DNA of 27,396 bases. It comes from a virus. The stretch spans positions 1-27,396 of IMG/VR virus record IMGVR_UViG_3300037324_000010, one strand, 5' to 3'. The notes under the pieces were generated by a model that was given only the letters and a program-made list of their open reading frames with translations, was not told where the DNA came from and ran no database searches. Positions 13,080-19,186 of this stretch are shown one piece after another (within the stretch, counting starts at the first letter, position 1; each line of letters begins with the position of its first letter). Position numbers and translations under genes: made by a program.

Positions 13080-13924
13080 GCGTATTCTTCCTCTGCGTAA
13101 ATGGCCCACATGGGCGGCTGTAAGGGGTCGCCGGTTGTTGCATATCCGGGCCACGAATTGGTTCGGGCACACTCGGCATGTAATGCGCGAGCGCGGGCAG
13201 CGGCGGATGCACCGATTTCCCTGAACTGGTCGGACAGTTCATGCACGGCCAGCAGGTAGGGGGCAGCCGTTTCGACCACAACGAACTTCATGCCGAGATC
13301 GGCCAGCCCGGTCGTGAACGCGTACGTGTCCAAATACCATTCCTGTTGAATGTGGTATCCGTAGTTGGCAACCGTTTTGACGAACTCATGCGGTGCCGCC
13401 GACTTGCCCGTTGTTTTCAGATCCACGCTGTACGGGTTGCTCACCGTGAAGTCGGGCAGGAAATCAAACCGCGCGCGCATCTCCACACCCGTTGTGGGGT
13501 CGGTTGCGAACACGGACGCCTCAGCCATTCCCGACTGTTCAAACAATGACCGTGCCTGCGGGTGCGATAGGACACTTTCGGCCATACCGTTCACGTGCCT
13601 CAACTGGGTTGCGGTGAGCAAGATTTGACCCGCCGCACGTTGCCCTGCCACCCATTCGACGGTTGCCGCTTTCGTGGACACCGACCCGGATGGGGTCAAG
13701 TGTTCGTCCGGGTAGGCGACGGCTAAAGTGCCGGTGCCAAGCACGCGACTGTGAACTGCCGTGCCCAGGTCGTAAGCGTCTTTGTGTGGTTGTGGGTTGT
13801 GTTGTGCGTGGTGGAATCGGGCGGGTGAGTCGAGAAGCAGCCGTGCGCCTGTTGAAGACAGGGCGTGGTGTGCGTGGTAGGTGGTTTCGTCTAGGTCTTT
13901 GACGACACCCTGCAAGTCGGTCAT
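13076..13924 (-). CDS. RecE-like exonuclease (PD-(D/E)XK, exonuclease VIII type)
   Basis: A 282-residue nuclease. Family features in order: LSSTGARLLLDSPARF near residues 22-37; GTAVHSRVLG with His58; AEASVFA with Glu135; GVEMRARFDFL with Asp154; YSVDLKTT with Asp168 and Lys170; then QQEWYLDTYAF. These form the PD-(D/E)XK core of the RecE/DUF3799 group, which degrades double-stranded DNA 5' to 3' to leave single strands for annealing. A RecT-type annealase is not visible; the overlapping downstream gene may take that place. Start ATG 13924 overlaps the resolvase-like gene. Confidence 0.85.
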   Translation of the reverse strand: MTDLQGVVKDLDETTYHAHHALSSTGARLLLDSPARFHHAQHNPQPHKDAYDLGTAVHSRVLGTGTLAVAYPDEHLTPSGSVSTKAATVEWVAGQRAAGQILLTATQLRHVNGMAESVLSHPQARSLFEQSGMAEASVFATDPTTGVEMRARFDFLPDFTVSNPYSVDLKTTGKSAAPHEFVKTVANYGYHIQQEWYLDTYAFTTGLADLGMKFVVVETAAPYLLAVHELSDQFREIGASAAARARALHAECARTNSWPGYATTGDPLQPPMWAIYAEEEYA

Positions 13925-14331
13925 GATGCGTCCTTCGTCATCGGGTCAAGCACAATCACTGGGCGTTCGTCAGCGCCGCCCTCAAGGAGTTGCACGAACG
14001 TTTCCAACGTCATCGACACGTACTGATCGGCAGGCTTGTTCGAGCCGTGCCGCTTATGCACAACCACACCAATTGCGGCGTCATCGTTGCCGCGTTCAAT
14101 CTCCGCCTGACGAATCCACAACGGCAGGTTGTCGCGCGACACGTTTTTGACCTCAATGACCACGCGCCCGCCGCGAATCGTGCGCACCCCGCCAACGTCG
14201 CCGCGATCCTTAGCACCGTTCTTCACACGCCGGTCAATGCGGTCGTCATCCAACGCAAACTTGAGGTAGTCGGCAACGAGCCGTTCAAACGAACTGCCCG
14301 CCTTCTTCGCGGTCGCACGACTGCGCACCAT
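13921..14331 (-). CDS. Holliday-junction-resolvase-like nuclease (Hjc-type PD-(D/E)XK)
   Basis: A 136-residue basic protein. GSSFERLVADYL places Glu16 in the first helix, KDRGDVGGV gives Asp45, and RVVIEVKNVSR gives Glu60 and Lys62: the E, D, E-x-K series of archaeal Hjc-type and related phage resolvases. KNGAKDRGD is a typical lead-in. Such enzymes cut branched DNA made in recombination or replication before packaging. It overlaps the RecE-like gene by 4 nt, and no separate RuvC-like enzyme is present. A VRR-NUC-type nuclease is the alternative. Confidence 0.78.
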   Translation of the reverse strand: MVRSRATAKKAGSSFERLVADYLKFALDDDRIDRRVKNGAKDRGDVGGVRTIRGGRVVIEVKNVSRDNLPLWIRQAEIERGNDDAAIGVVVHKRHGSNKPADQYVSMTLETFVQLLEGGADERPVIVLDPMTKDAS

Positions 14332-14489
14332 CAGCGGCTGCTTTCGTGGTCGGTGTTACAGGTAAGGCACTGCCAACCGCTCCACCGCGTTTCCGGGTCG
14401 TACCAAACATCAGCACGGGACTCGTAAGTGCACGCCTTGCAGGTACGCCACGCCTTGAACTCGGTCACGTCAACGCCAGACGTGCGCAT
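14331..14489 (-). CDS. Zinc-ribbon protein, 52 aa
   Basis: ATG 14489 overlaps the upstream stop as TGATG; the longer frame is not used because it would lie inside the membrane-protein gene. CKAC and CLTC, 22 residues apart (RTCKACTYES ... GWQCLTCNTDH), form one zinc ribbon. Its stop overlaps the resolvase start by one base. Likely a nucleic-acid or protein-binding accessory; function unknown. Confidence 0.7.
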   Translation of the reverse strand: MRTSGVDVTEFKAWRTCKACTYESRADVWYDPETRWSGWQCLTCNTDHESSR

Positions 14490-14665
14490 CAGAAGAACAC
14501 CGCCACGAAAACACCGACCACCGTAATGAGCACGCCCAGGGTGAACGCCGACCCGATTTGTGCCCACTGCCACCGTGCCCGCGACCGTTCTTGCGCCGCC
14601 GTGATCGGGCGTGGATAGCGTGACGGCAACGGGGCACAGCACGGGAAATCGTCAAGGGTGTTCAC
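14489..14665 (-). CDS. Single-pass membrane protein, 58 aa
   Basis: GTG start at 14665 overlaps the upstream stop (GTGA), and the stop overlaps the next ATG (TGATG). The N-terminal 35 residues are polar and basic (TAAQERSRARWQWAQ); the C-terminal 20 residues are a membrane segment (FTLGVLITVVGVFVAVFF). The topology would leave the N-terminus in the cytoplasm. Small early membrane proteins near immunity genes are sometimes superinfection-exclusion factors; here that is only a possibility. Confidence 0.7.
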   Translation of the reverse strand: MNTLDDFPCCAPLPSRYPRPITAAQERSRARWQWAQIGSAFTLGVLITVVGVFVAVFF

Positions 14666-14841
14666 AACGTCACGCCCATAACGGATGCCGCCGCACCGTA
14701 ACCAGCCGCATACGATGACGCAGCGGTTGCCGCGATCAACGCCCGCAACGTGTCGAGGTTGCCGTCGAGTGCGGCCATGACCAACCCTGCGTAGTTGTCC
14801 ATGATTTGGTCGGCAGCCATTTCGCCGTATGTAGGGGTCAT
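14662..14841 (-). CDS. Hypothetical protein, 59 aa
   Basis: Start ATG 14841 chosen because it overlaps the upstream stop as ATGA; a Met at 14856 is five codons earlier. Sequence MTPTYGEMAADQIMDNYAGL then an Ala-rich helical stretch (RALIAATAASSYAAGYGAAA). It ends in a GTGA overlap. No family recognised. The Ala-rich segment is weakly hydrophobic and is not a convincing membrane helix. Confidence 0.6.
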   Translation of the reverse strand: MTPTYGEMAADQIMDNYAGLVMAALDGNLDTLRALIAATAASSYAAGYGAAASVMGVTL

Positions 14842-15161
14842 GAGGTCACCGTCCACACGCGAGCGTTACGCCCTGCCGGGGTGCGCTTCAACGCGCCGTC
14901 CACAATTTGCACGCGCCCCTGCTCTTGCAGTTCTTTGAGTGCCGTGCGAACACGGGAGCTGGAGAAGAACCCAGCCAGCGCCCCTTCGATTTCGAACGCG
15001 GCCAACTGGCGCCGTTTGTCGAAACAACGCAACACCCACATTTGCGAATCGCACACGTTGTTACTGTCGGCGGCTTGGTGGGAGGTCAGTGGATCGGTCT
15101 TGCGGGTGCGTGCAGTGTCGTCCGGCAGGATCATCGGCGGTAGCATGTCGGTGCTGGGCAT
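14838..15161 (-). CDS. Winged-helix-like protein, 107 aa
   Basis: ATG 15161 is preceded by GAAAGG. The N-terminal 35 residues are a flexible region with TRKTDPLTSHQAAD, typical of small phage winged-helix proteins. The body has QMWVLRCFDKRRQLAAFEIEGALAGF, then SSSRVRTALKELQEQGRVQIVDG, a wHTH with the recognition helix around RVRTALKELQ. It is near cro and probably regulates early genes or replication. The same TDP-TSHQAA start is seen in related phage proteins. Confidence 0.72.
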   Translation of the reverse strand: MPSTDMLPPMILPDDTARTRKTDPLTSHQAADSNNVCDSQMWVLRCFDKRRQLAAFEIEGALAGFFSSSRVRTALKELQEQGRVQIVDGALKRTPAGRNARVWTVTS

Positions 15162-15183
15162 TGGGTTGCCTTTCTTTTCGGAG

Positions 15184-15206
15184 ACCCCCGCTAGTACGGG
15201 GGTTTT
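15184..15206. terminator. Hairpin ACCCCCG/CGGGGGT, U-run on plus strand
   Basis: Perfect 7-bp arms (15184-15190 and 15197-15203) with a 6-nt loop, followed by TTTT on the plus strand. In leftward mRNA the U-run precedes the stem, so it would not terminate the early operon; it could block rightward antisense transcripts or structure the leader of the 107-aa gene. Confidence 0.5.
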
Positions 15207-15208
15207 CG

Positions 15209-15391
15209 TCATTTGTGGAGCAGGTTTGGAAACGGTGTGGAGTCCACTTCTACGGCGGGCGGCACGTCGGCTAGTTCCTCGACGGGTTCGAGCGCGACCG
15301 GCAGCGACCGGATAAGCCCCCACGCGGCCACGTAAATACCAGCCAGCGCGGTGAGCACGAACACCCACAACACGACCTCCAGGCCGGTCAC
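15209..15391 (-). CDS. Membrane protein, 60 aa
   Basis: GTG start at 15391 overlaps the upstream stop (GTGA). Starts with a membrane segment (LEVVLWVFVLTALAGIYVAAWGL), followed by a cytoplasmic or external acidic, Pro-rich tail (EPVEELADVPPAVEVDSTPF). It is the third small gene after cro. Such pairs of tiny membrane proteins in the immunity-proximal region are candidates for exclusion or membrane-stress functions; unproven. Confidence 0.68.
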   Translation of the reverse strand: MTGLEVVLWVFVLTALAGIYVAAWGLIRSLPVALEPVEELADVPPAVEVDSTPFPNLLHK

Positions 15392-15495
15392 TTCGAACCC
15401 CGCGCCTGCACGAACGCGACGATGAAATACGCGGCCCATGCGGTGACGGCCAACACGGTTAGTGCGGTTGCGTCTGCGGCCATGTCGCCGGTCAT
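15388..15495 (-). CDS. Very small membrane protein, 35 aa
   Basis: ATG 15495 overlaps the Cro stop as ATGA, and its own stop overlaps the next GTG. The peptide has one membrane segment (ALTVLAVTAWAAYFIVAFV) and a basic end (QARGSK), so the C-terminus should be cytoplasmic. Below usual length cut-offs, but exact overlaps on both sides and the well-formed membrane helix support it. Confidence 0.65.
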   Translation of the reverse strand: MTGDMAADATALTVLAVTAWAAYFIVAFVQARGSK

Positions 15496-15710
15496 GCGGC
15501 ACGCACGCTGTAGAAGGCAGACACGGGAACGTCAAAGGCATGAGCCAGGCGCCCGATCTCCCACGCCGCAAACGGAATGTTGCCCGTCATGCGCTGGTTG
15601 ACCGAGCCGCGAGACATTCCGAGAATGTCGGCGATGGTTTGCTGGTTGGCACGCTTTTCGGCGGCTACCCCACGGACTCTGTCCGCGATGTGAATCATTT
15701 CGTCTGGCAT
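15492..15710 (-). CDS. Cro-like HTH regulator (first lytic gene)
   Basis: About 72 residues from ATG 15710; an ATG at 15731 adds seven residues and cannot be excluded. HTH region QQTIADILGMSRGSVNQRMTGN is typical of XRE/Cro proteins. It is transcribed divergently from the repressor across a 110-bp control region and heads the leftward lytic operon, the position of cro in temperate phages. Its recognition helix (GSVNQRMTGN) resembles that of the repressor (STLQSRMTGD), so both likely bind the same operators. Ends in RAA. Confidence 0.8.
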   Translation of the reverse strand: MPDEMIHIADRVRGVAAEKRANQQTIADILGMSRGSVNQRMTGNIPFAAWEIGRLAHAFDVPVSAFYSVRAA

Positions 15711-15795
15711 AACGCCCACTGTGGCACACATTTAGGACAAGCGAGCACCAAGCCGTCCGGCGTGTCGCCCGGTTAGGCCAGAGTTGGCGTCAGAA

Positions 15796-15813
15796 TGTCC
15801 AGGAATGTAGACA
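15796..15813. promoter_or_regulatory. Dyad TGTC-N10-GACA, candidate operator in immunity region
   Basis: TGTC (15796-15799) and GACA (15810-15813) form a small dyad over the -35 box of the repressor promoter. A GGACA half-site also lies at 15735-15739 near the Cro start. These are candidates for repressor/Cro binding; short dyads occur by chance, so confidence is low. No clear leftward promoter for cro was found in this interval. Confidence 0.35.
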
Positions 15814-15836
15814 AACGAGCAGGGAATCAGTACAGT
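15808..15836 (+). promoter_or_regulatory. Candidate repressor promoter (TAGACA-17-TACAGT)
   Basis: TAGACA (15808-15813) and TACAGT (15831-15836) are 17 bp apart, and the ATG at 15844 begins 7 bases after the -10 box, so the transcript would be leaderless, as at the two promoters near 5.9 and 6.3 kb. An alternative pair, TTGGCG (15784-15789) and TAGACA with 18 bp, is also possible. Confidence 0.5.
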
Positions 15837-15843
15837 GACCGGT

Positions 15844-16209
15844 ATGGAAGCCCAAAGAAAACCAGACCCCTACAAAGCGCTGCAATATGCGCGAGCCGCA
15901 CACCTGCGAGAACTCTTCGAGCCGTGGACGTACCGGAAGCTGGAAATGAGAACGCGCATTGGAAGGTCAACCCTGCAATCTCGAATGACTGGAGACACTG
16001 CGTTGACGATTCAGGAAATTGAAACCCTCGCGCCTGTCATTCGCATGAAGGCTGAGGAGTTGTTTTCGGAACTGATGGGAGTGAAGCTCCCCGACTTGGA
16101 CTCGAACCAAGAACCTGCCGGTTACACGCTTCACCACGTTGACGCCGATACAACAGCGACCATTGAGCACACTGCCGACGTTCTGCATTTTCGTCCGCGC
16201 GCCAGCTGA
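15844..16209 (+). CDS. Immunity repressor carrying attP inside its coding region
   Basis: A 121-residue HTH protein. Start ATG 15844 preferred over GTG 15835 because the GTG overlaps the promoter -10 box. HTH: YRKLEMRTRIGRSTLQSRM, then TIQEIETLAPVI. Residues 85-93 (LDSNQEPAG) are the translated antisense of a tRNA T-arm and anticodon stem, i.e. the attachment core. The viral form continues 28 residues to HFRPRAS. Integration would replace these by host sequence; with tRNA-Asn the next codon becomes TAA, giving 93 residues. This matches mycobacteriophage BPs, where only the truncated prophage form is a stable repressor. The stability difference is inferred here. Confidence 0.82.
   Translation: MEAQRKPDPYKALQYARAAHLRELFEPWTYRKLEMRTRIGRSTLQSRMTGDTALTIQEIETLAPVIRMKAEELFSELMGVKLPDLDSNQEPAGYTLHHVDADTTATIEHTADVLHFRPRAS
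16086..16124 (-). other. attP core: 3' half of a tRNA gene (best fit tRNA-Asn)
   Basis: Read on the minus strand, the segment forms a T-arm (CTTGG, TTCGAGT, CCAAG at 16095-16111), a variable loop AGGTT, the 3' strand of an anticodon stem CCGGC, bases UAA of an anticodon loop, and on the other side the acceptor strand TCGGGGA with discriminator G. U1-A72 plus G73 fits bacterial tRNA-Asn better than tRNA-Thr. Homology ends inside the anticodon loop, the usual crossover zone for tyrosine integrases. It is not a full tRNA gene. Confidence 0.8.
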
Positions 16210-16298
16210 CCGAGCGTGCAGCAAGAACAAAAAACGCGCCCGATTCAGTAAACGAGATTAGATCGAACTTCCACTCACAGTAGAGAAACGGAAGCGCC

Positions 16299-17117
16299 AT
16301 GATCGACGCATACGCCCAACACTTAGCCGCAGCAGGTAGAGCCGCGGGAACTATAAAACTACGCACAGCACACCTCACACACTTGAGCCGCCATTACGAC
16401 CTCACCACAGTGACAACCGGGCAGCTTGAGCAAATGCTCGCCGCCCGACGTGACACGCACTCGGCAGAGTCCCGCAAATCGTTGCGCTCAAGCTACCGAT
16501 CTTTCTACCGTTGGGCTGACCGTACCGGGAACGTGACATTCAACCCCGCCGCAGACCTGACACCGATCACGGTACCGGTGAAGGTTGCCCGCGTTGCCGC
16601 CGACGACGTACTACAACACGCGCTCATCGTTGCCGACGAATGGCAGACGGCCATGATTTACCTAGCCCGATTTGCCTGCCTGCGCCTCACCGAACTGACA
16701 ACCCTCCACAGCAAGCAGCGCACCAATGACGAGTTGCGCATCGTCGGCAAGGGTGACAAAGAACGCGTCGTGTATTGCAACGACGACCTCATGCATTCAC
16801 TGCTCACACTGGAACGCATTCAGGGTCGCGGCTACTACTTCCCCGGACGCATCAGCGGGCACATGCACTCCGCCAGTGTCAACAAAATCATGACCCGCCT
16901 GACCGGATGCAACCCTCACTCACTCAGGCACGCCGGTGCAACCGCCGCTTACAAAGCGACCGGTGATCTGCGCAGCGTTCAGCTCATGCTCGGCCATTCG
17001 AGTATGGCAACCACGCAACGCTATTTGCATCCGGGGGTAAACGAGTTGCGTGCAGTCGCGGCAGGTACCGCGTTCGTGTCAAAAGACACCCGTTTTCGGG
17101 TGAGTGTTGCCGCGTAA
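16299..17117 (+). CDS. int: Tyrosine-family site-specific integrase
   Basis: A 272-residue tyrosine recombinase. Catalytic set all present: Arg129 (FACLRLTEL), Lys151 (VGKGDKER), His207 and Arg210 (HSLRH), His233 (LGHSS), Tyr242 (TQRYLH). The N-terminal 90 residues are a core-binding SAM-like domain. The protein is short and seems to lack a separate arm-binding domain, so it may be XerC/D-like in its needs. No xis gene was recognised. It ends RVSVAA, an ssrA-like tail; ClpXP turnover through such a tail controls lysogeny in BPs. It lies 89 bp downstream of the repressor and 175 bp from the att core. Start has GAGAAACGGAAG upstream. Confidence 0.93.
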   Translation: MIDAYAQHLAAAGRAAGTIKLRTAHLTHLSRHYDLTTVTTGQLEQMLAARRDTHSAESRKSLRSSYRSFYRWADRTGNVTFNPAADLTPITVPVKVARVAADDVLQHALIVADEWQTAMIYLARFACLRLTELTTLHSKQRTNDELRIVGKGDKERVVYCNDDLMHSLLTLERIQGRGYYFPGRISGHMHSASVNKIMTRLTGCNPHSLRHAGATAAYKATGDLRSVQLMLGHSSMATTQRYLHPGVNELRAVAAGTAFVSKDTRFRVSVAA

Positions 17118-17131
17118 CCTTCCGGGCACGC

Positions 17132-17180
17132 AAAAAACGGCCCCGGCCCACAACCCGTGAAGGGTGGTGAGGCCGGGGCC
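17132..17180 (-). terminator. Strong intrinsic terminator ending the late operon
   Basis: GGCCCCGGCC (17139-17148) pairs with GGCCGGGGCC (17171-17180), 10 perfect GC-only pairs. On the minus strand the stem is followed by GTTTTTTG. It lies between the end of the leftward lysis genes and the end of int, where the two converging transcripts meet. The U-run exists only for leftward RNA; rightward int transcripts would meet the stem without one. Confidence 0.88.
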
Positions 17181-17197
17181 ACTTTGCGTTCAGTTAC

Positions 17198-17275
17198 TTA
17201 CTGGCAGGAGCTACATTGCGTTTCGTCAGCCGGATCGATAGGGCACGTGTATTCGCCCACCTTGTCGCCGCTCAC
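17198..17275 (-). CDS. Tiny Cys-rich peptide, 25 aa, end of lysis operon
   Basis: GTG at 17275 overlaps the holin stop (GTGA). Contains EYTCPIDPADETQCSSCQ: three Cys including a CxxC. It is the last gene before the terminator. A short Cys-rich peptide at this place might be a metal-binding or membrane-proximal lysis accessory; the evidence is only the exact overlap and the non-random composition. Confidence 0.45.
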   Translation of the reverse strand: MSGDKVGEYTCPIDPADETQCSSCQ

Positions 17276-17439
17276 TCCGACACCTGCGGACGGTTGGGGA
17301 TGACCAACACGGAGATAGCAGCAGCCAACGCGATGACGGCTTGAATCCACGGTGCATACACTTCCGGGATGAGTCCGGCGAATGACACGGCGACCGCACC
17401 GAGTAGTGCCGCAACGAACTTTGCATATTCTTGAATCAT
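17272..17439 (-). CDS. Holin-like protein, two membrane segments, 55 aa
   Basis: ATG 17439 is preceded by AGAAAGGC. Two membrane segments (FVAALLGAVAVSFAGLI and WIQAVIALAAAISVLVI) with a short loop (PEVYAP) and a short polar tail (PNRPQVSE). Size and topology fit a small class II-type holin, which opens the membrane for lysis timing. It lies downstream of the endolysin and the other membrane protein. No sequence family assigned; role from context. Confidence 0.72.
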   Translation of the reverse strand: MIQEYAKFVAALLGAVAVSFAGLIPEVYAPWIQAVIALAAAISVLVIPNRPQVSE

Positions 17440-17450
17440 GGGGTGCCTTT

Positions 17451-17759
17451 CTAGACGACGGGAAACAACGTGCGGATGGAAAGAATCAGCGCACCGACCG
17501 CGGCGAACCCGGTGACGAGTTGCGGCCACGTCATGCGCGGGACGGCGTGAGCTTTCAACACGGCTAGCAGTTCCCCGTGTTCTTCTATGCGTGTGCGTAG
17601 TCCGGCAATGTCTGCCGACGTGGACGCGTTGATGGATGCTTGACGGGAGTTCCCCGCCTCCACGCTTGCGTGGAGTGATTTCACTTCCCCCTGGATTTGG
17701 CCCAAAAGGTAAATGATTTGATCTTGCGGTTTCATCGTCGCCGTAATATCTGTACTCAC
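17451..17759 (-). CDS. Membrane-anchored lysis-cassette protein (holin or antiholin candidate)
   Basis: 102 residues; GTG 17759 with GGAGG upstream. The N-terminal 75 residues are polar and coiled-coil-like (IIYLLGQIQGEVKSLHASVE, ADIAGLRTRIEEHGELLAVL), followed by one C-terminal membrane segment (VTGFAAVGALILSI). This layout is frequent in actinophage lysis cassettes, where a single-TM coiled-coil protein sits beside a two-TM holin. It might tune holin timing; unproven. Confidence 0.68.
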   Translation of the reverse strand: MSTDITATMKPQDQIIYLLGQIQGEVKSLHASVEAGNSRQASINASTSADIAGLRTRIEEHGELLAVLKAHAVPRMTWPQLVTGFAAVGALILSIRTLFPVV

Positions 17760-17786
17760 GTCGGCCCCCCTCCGGGACTTGGAGGG

Positions 17787-18644
17787 TTACTTAGCGGTGA
17801 TGGTGAAGCCGAGCGGGATTTCGTCCACGTTGGCGTTGACGCGGGCGAAGTCGTCAGCAAGCGATGCTTCCACAGCTCGCACAATGGCGGCAGTGTCCAC
17901 GGTTGCGGGAATGCTTGCCCCGGCTAATGCTGACCGAACAGCGGCAGTGACGGTTGAGGCGGTCAACTGTGCGGGGGCGTGCATTGCTACCACTTCGCGG
18001 AACCACCGGTCGGCAGTGTCTTTGCCGACGCTTGCATCTCCGACAATTTGCGCCCCGTTCGGGTTGAACCCGTTGACGGCACAAAACAGTGTGTATGAGT
18101 CCCACGTGGTGAAAATGTAGCCAAGCCCCGGCCCGATAACGGCTTTGGCGTCTCCGCCGAACGGTGCAATGATTTTCATTTCATCCTCTTCTTGATTGCT
18201 GGTCGCTGTGATTGGTGTGCTGGTGCCGCCAGCGAAGGCGGTGAAAAATCCGGCAGGGTTGACGGGTGCCCAATAGAGGCCGCGCTGTAAAACGTGTGTC
18301 TCAAAGTGGAGGTGTACGCCGGTCGATGCGCCAGTCGTACCCGAAGTGAACACTTTGGACCCGCCGCGCACACGATCCCCCGCCTTGACGGGTGCCGCCT
18401 CACGCCCATGCGCATACAAGGTACGCAAGTTTGCGCCGTGTTGCACGACCACACGGTGCCCCCAGCCGTGGCGTTTGTCGCCGGTGAAGTTTGCCGAGAT
18501 AACTACGCCGTCCTCGTAATACAAAACGTCAAACGTGCCGCCAAAGTCATCCCCGTTGTGATGCCGCGGCGTGCCGGTAATCGGGTTGATGCGCGGCCCA
18601 AAACGTGAAGTGAGCGGGCGGTTAGGTGCCGGATGGAATGGCAT
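17787..18644 (-). CDS. Endolysin with M23 metallopeptidase domain
   Basis: 285 residues. N-terminal M23 (LytM-like) domain: LTSRFGPRINPITG, metal ligands His29 and Asp33 (HNGDDFG), LYAHG, and HLHFE. Such enzymes cut peptide cross-links in peptidoglycan. A Thr/Ser linker near residue 150 leads to a second domain starting MKIIAPFGGDAKAV with TTWDSYTLFCAVNGFN, possibly wall-binding, and a C-terminal Ala-rich helical region. No signal peptide is seen, so it depends on the holin. It overlaps the upstream tail gene by one base (TAATG). Confidence 0.87.
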   Translation of the reverse strand: MPFHPAPNRPLTSRFGPRINPITGTPRHHNGDDFGGTFDVLYYEDGVVISANFTGDKRHGWGHRVVVQHGANLRTLYAHGREAAPVKAGDRVRGGSKVFTSGTTGASTGVHLHFETHVLQRGLYWAPVNPAGFFTAFAGGTSTPITATSNQEEDEMKIIAPFGGDAKAVIGPGLGYIFTTWDSYTLFCAVNGFNPNGAQIVGDASVGKDTADRWFREVVAMHAPAQLTASTVTAAVRSALAGASIPATVDTAAIVRAVEASLADDFARVNANVDEIPLGFTITAK

Positions 18645-19138
18645 TAGGCGTCGGCCACAAACGCGGCCATGCCGCCGAAGCTAAACGCGACCGCCGACGC
18701 CGCCGACGCTTGCCCAACATTGCCCGTGGCGAAAATGATGTAACGAAACGAAACGTTATTGGCGTCAGTCCGGCCCACAACGTTCCCTGACGGCCTGAAC
18801 CCAACCGGGAGCGCGTACGCGGCAGCACCCGCAGCCGTGGTGTTTGCCCTGCCACTCAAATACACGACACCGTTCAAGCGTCGGTAGGCGGGAAGCTCGC
18901 CAGGCGTACCGGTCCAACCCGCATTTAACTCCGGGGTGATCCAGCCGGTGTCCTCCAAAGACACAACCCACGCCGAACCATTCCACCGCCACGTGATCCC
19001 CGTATCAAGGGCGGCAATCTGACGGCCAAGCCAGTTACCGGAGGCCGGCAGAGCGCTGAAGGTTGACACCGGAAAGTTGCCGATGTTGTTGATATCGACG
19101 GCACTGATCTTCCCGCCGACGGTTACAGGTAACGGCAC
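18644..19138 (-). CDS. Tail tip / fibre-like minor tail protein, 164 aa
   Basis: GTG 19138 with GGAG upstream. N-terminal LPVTVGGKISAVDINNI and a GTGITWRWNGSAWV-like motif (ALDTGITWRWNGSAWV) common in short tail fibre and baseplate-associated proteins. The C-terminal half (RLNGVVYLSGRANTTAAG, YALPVGFRPSG) resembles phage fibre-end repeats with a beta sandwich, often the receptor-binding part. It lies after the large tail protein and before lysis genes, where host-range genes are usual. The 48-bp gap before it is noncoding. Confidence 0.7.
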   Translation of the reverse strand: MPLPVTVGGKISAVDINNIGNFPVSTFSALPASGNWLGRQIAALDTGITWRWNGSAWVVSLEDTGWITPELNAGWTGTPGELPAYRRLNGVVYLSGRANTTAAGAAAYALPVGFRPSGNVVGRTDANNVSFRYIIFATGNVGQASAASAVAFSFGGMAAFVADA

Positions 19139-19186
19139 GATGGCACTCCAAAATCCTGCACACGGCAGGCGTCAGTTGACAGGTAG

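Noticed and set aside
15835-15843. GTG at 15835 as repressor start
   Set aside because: It overlaps the likely -10 box and has no ribosome site; ATG 15844 fits a leaderless transcript.
16086-16124. Complete tRNA gene
   Set aside because: Only the 3' half folds; the 5' half (D-arm and acceptor 5' strand) is missing, so it is an att core.
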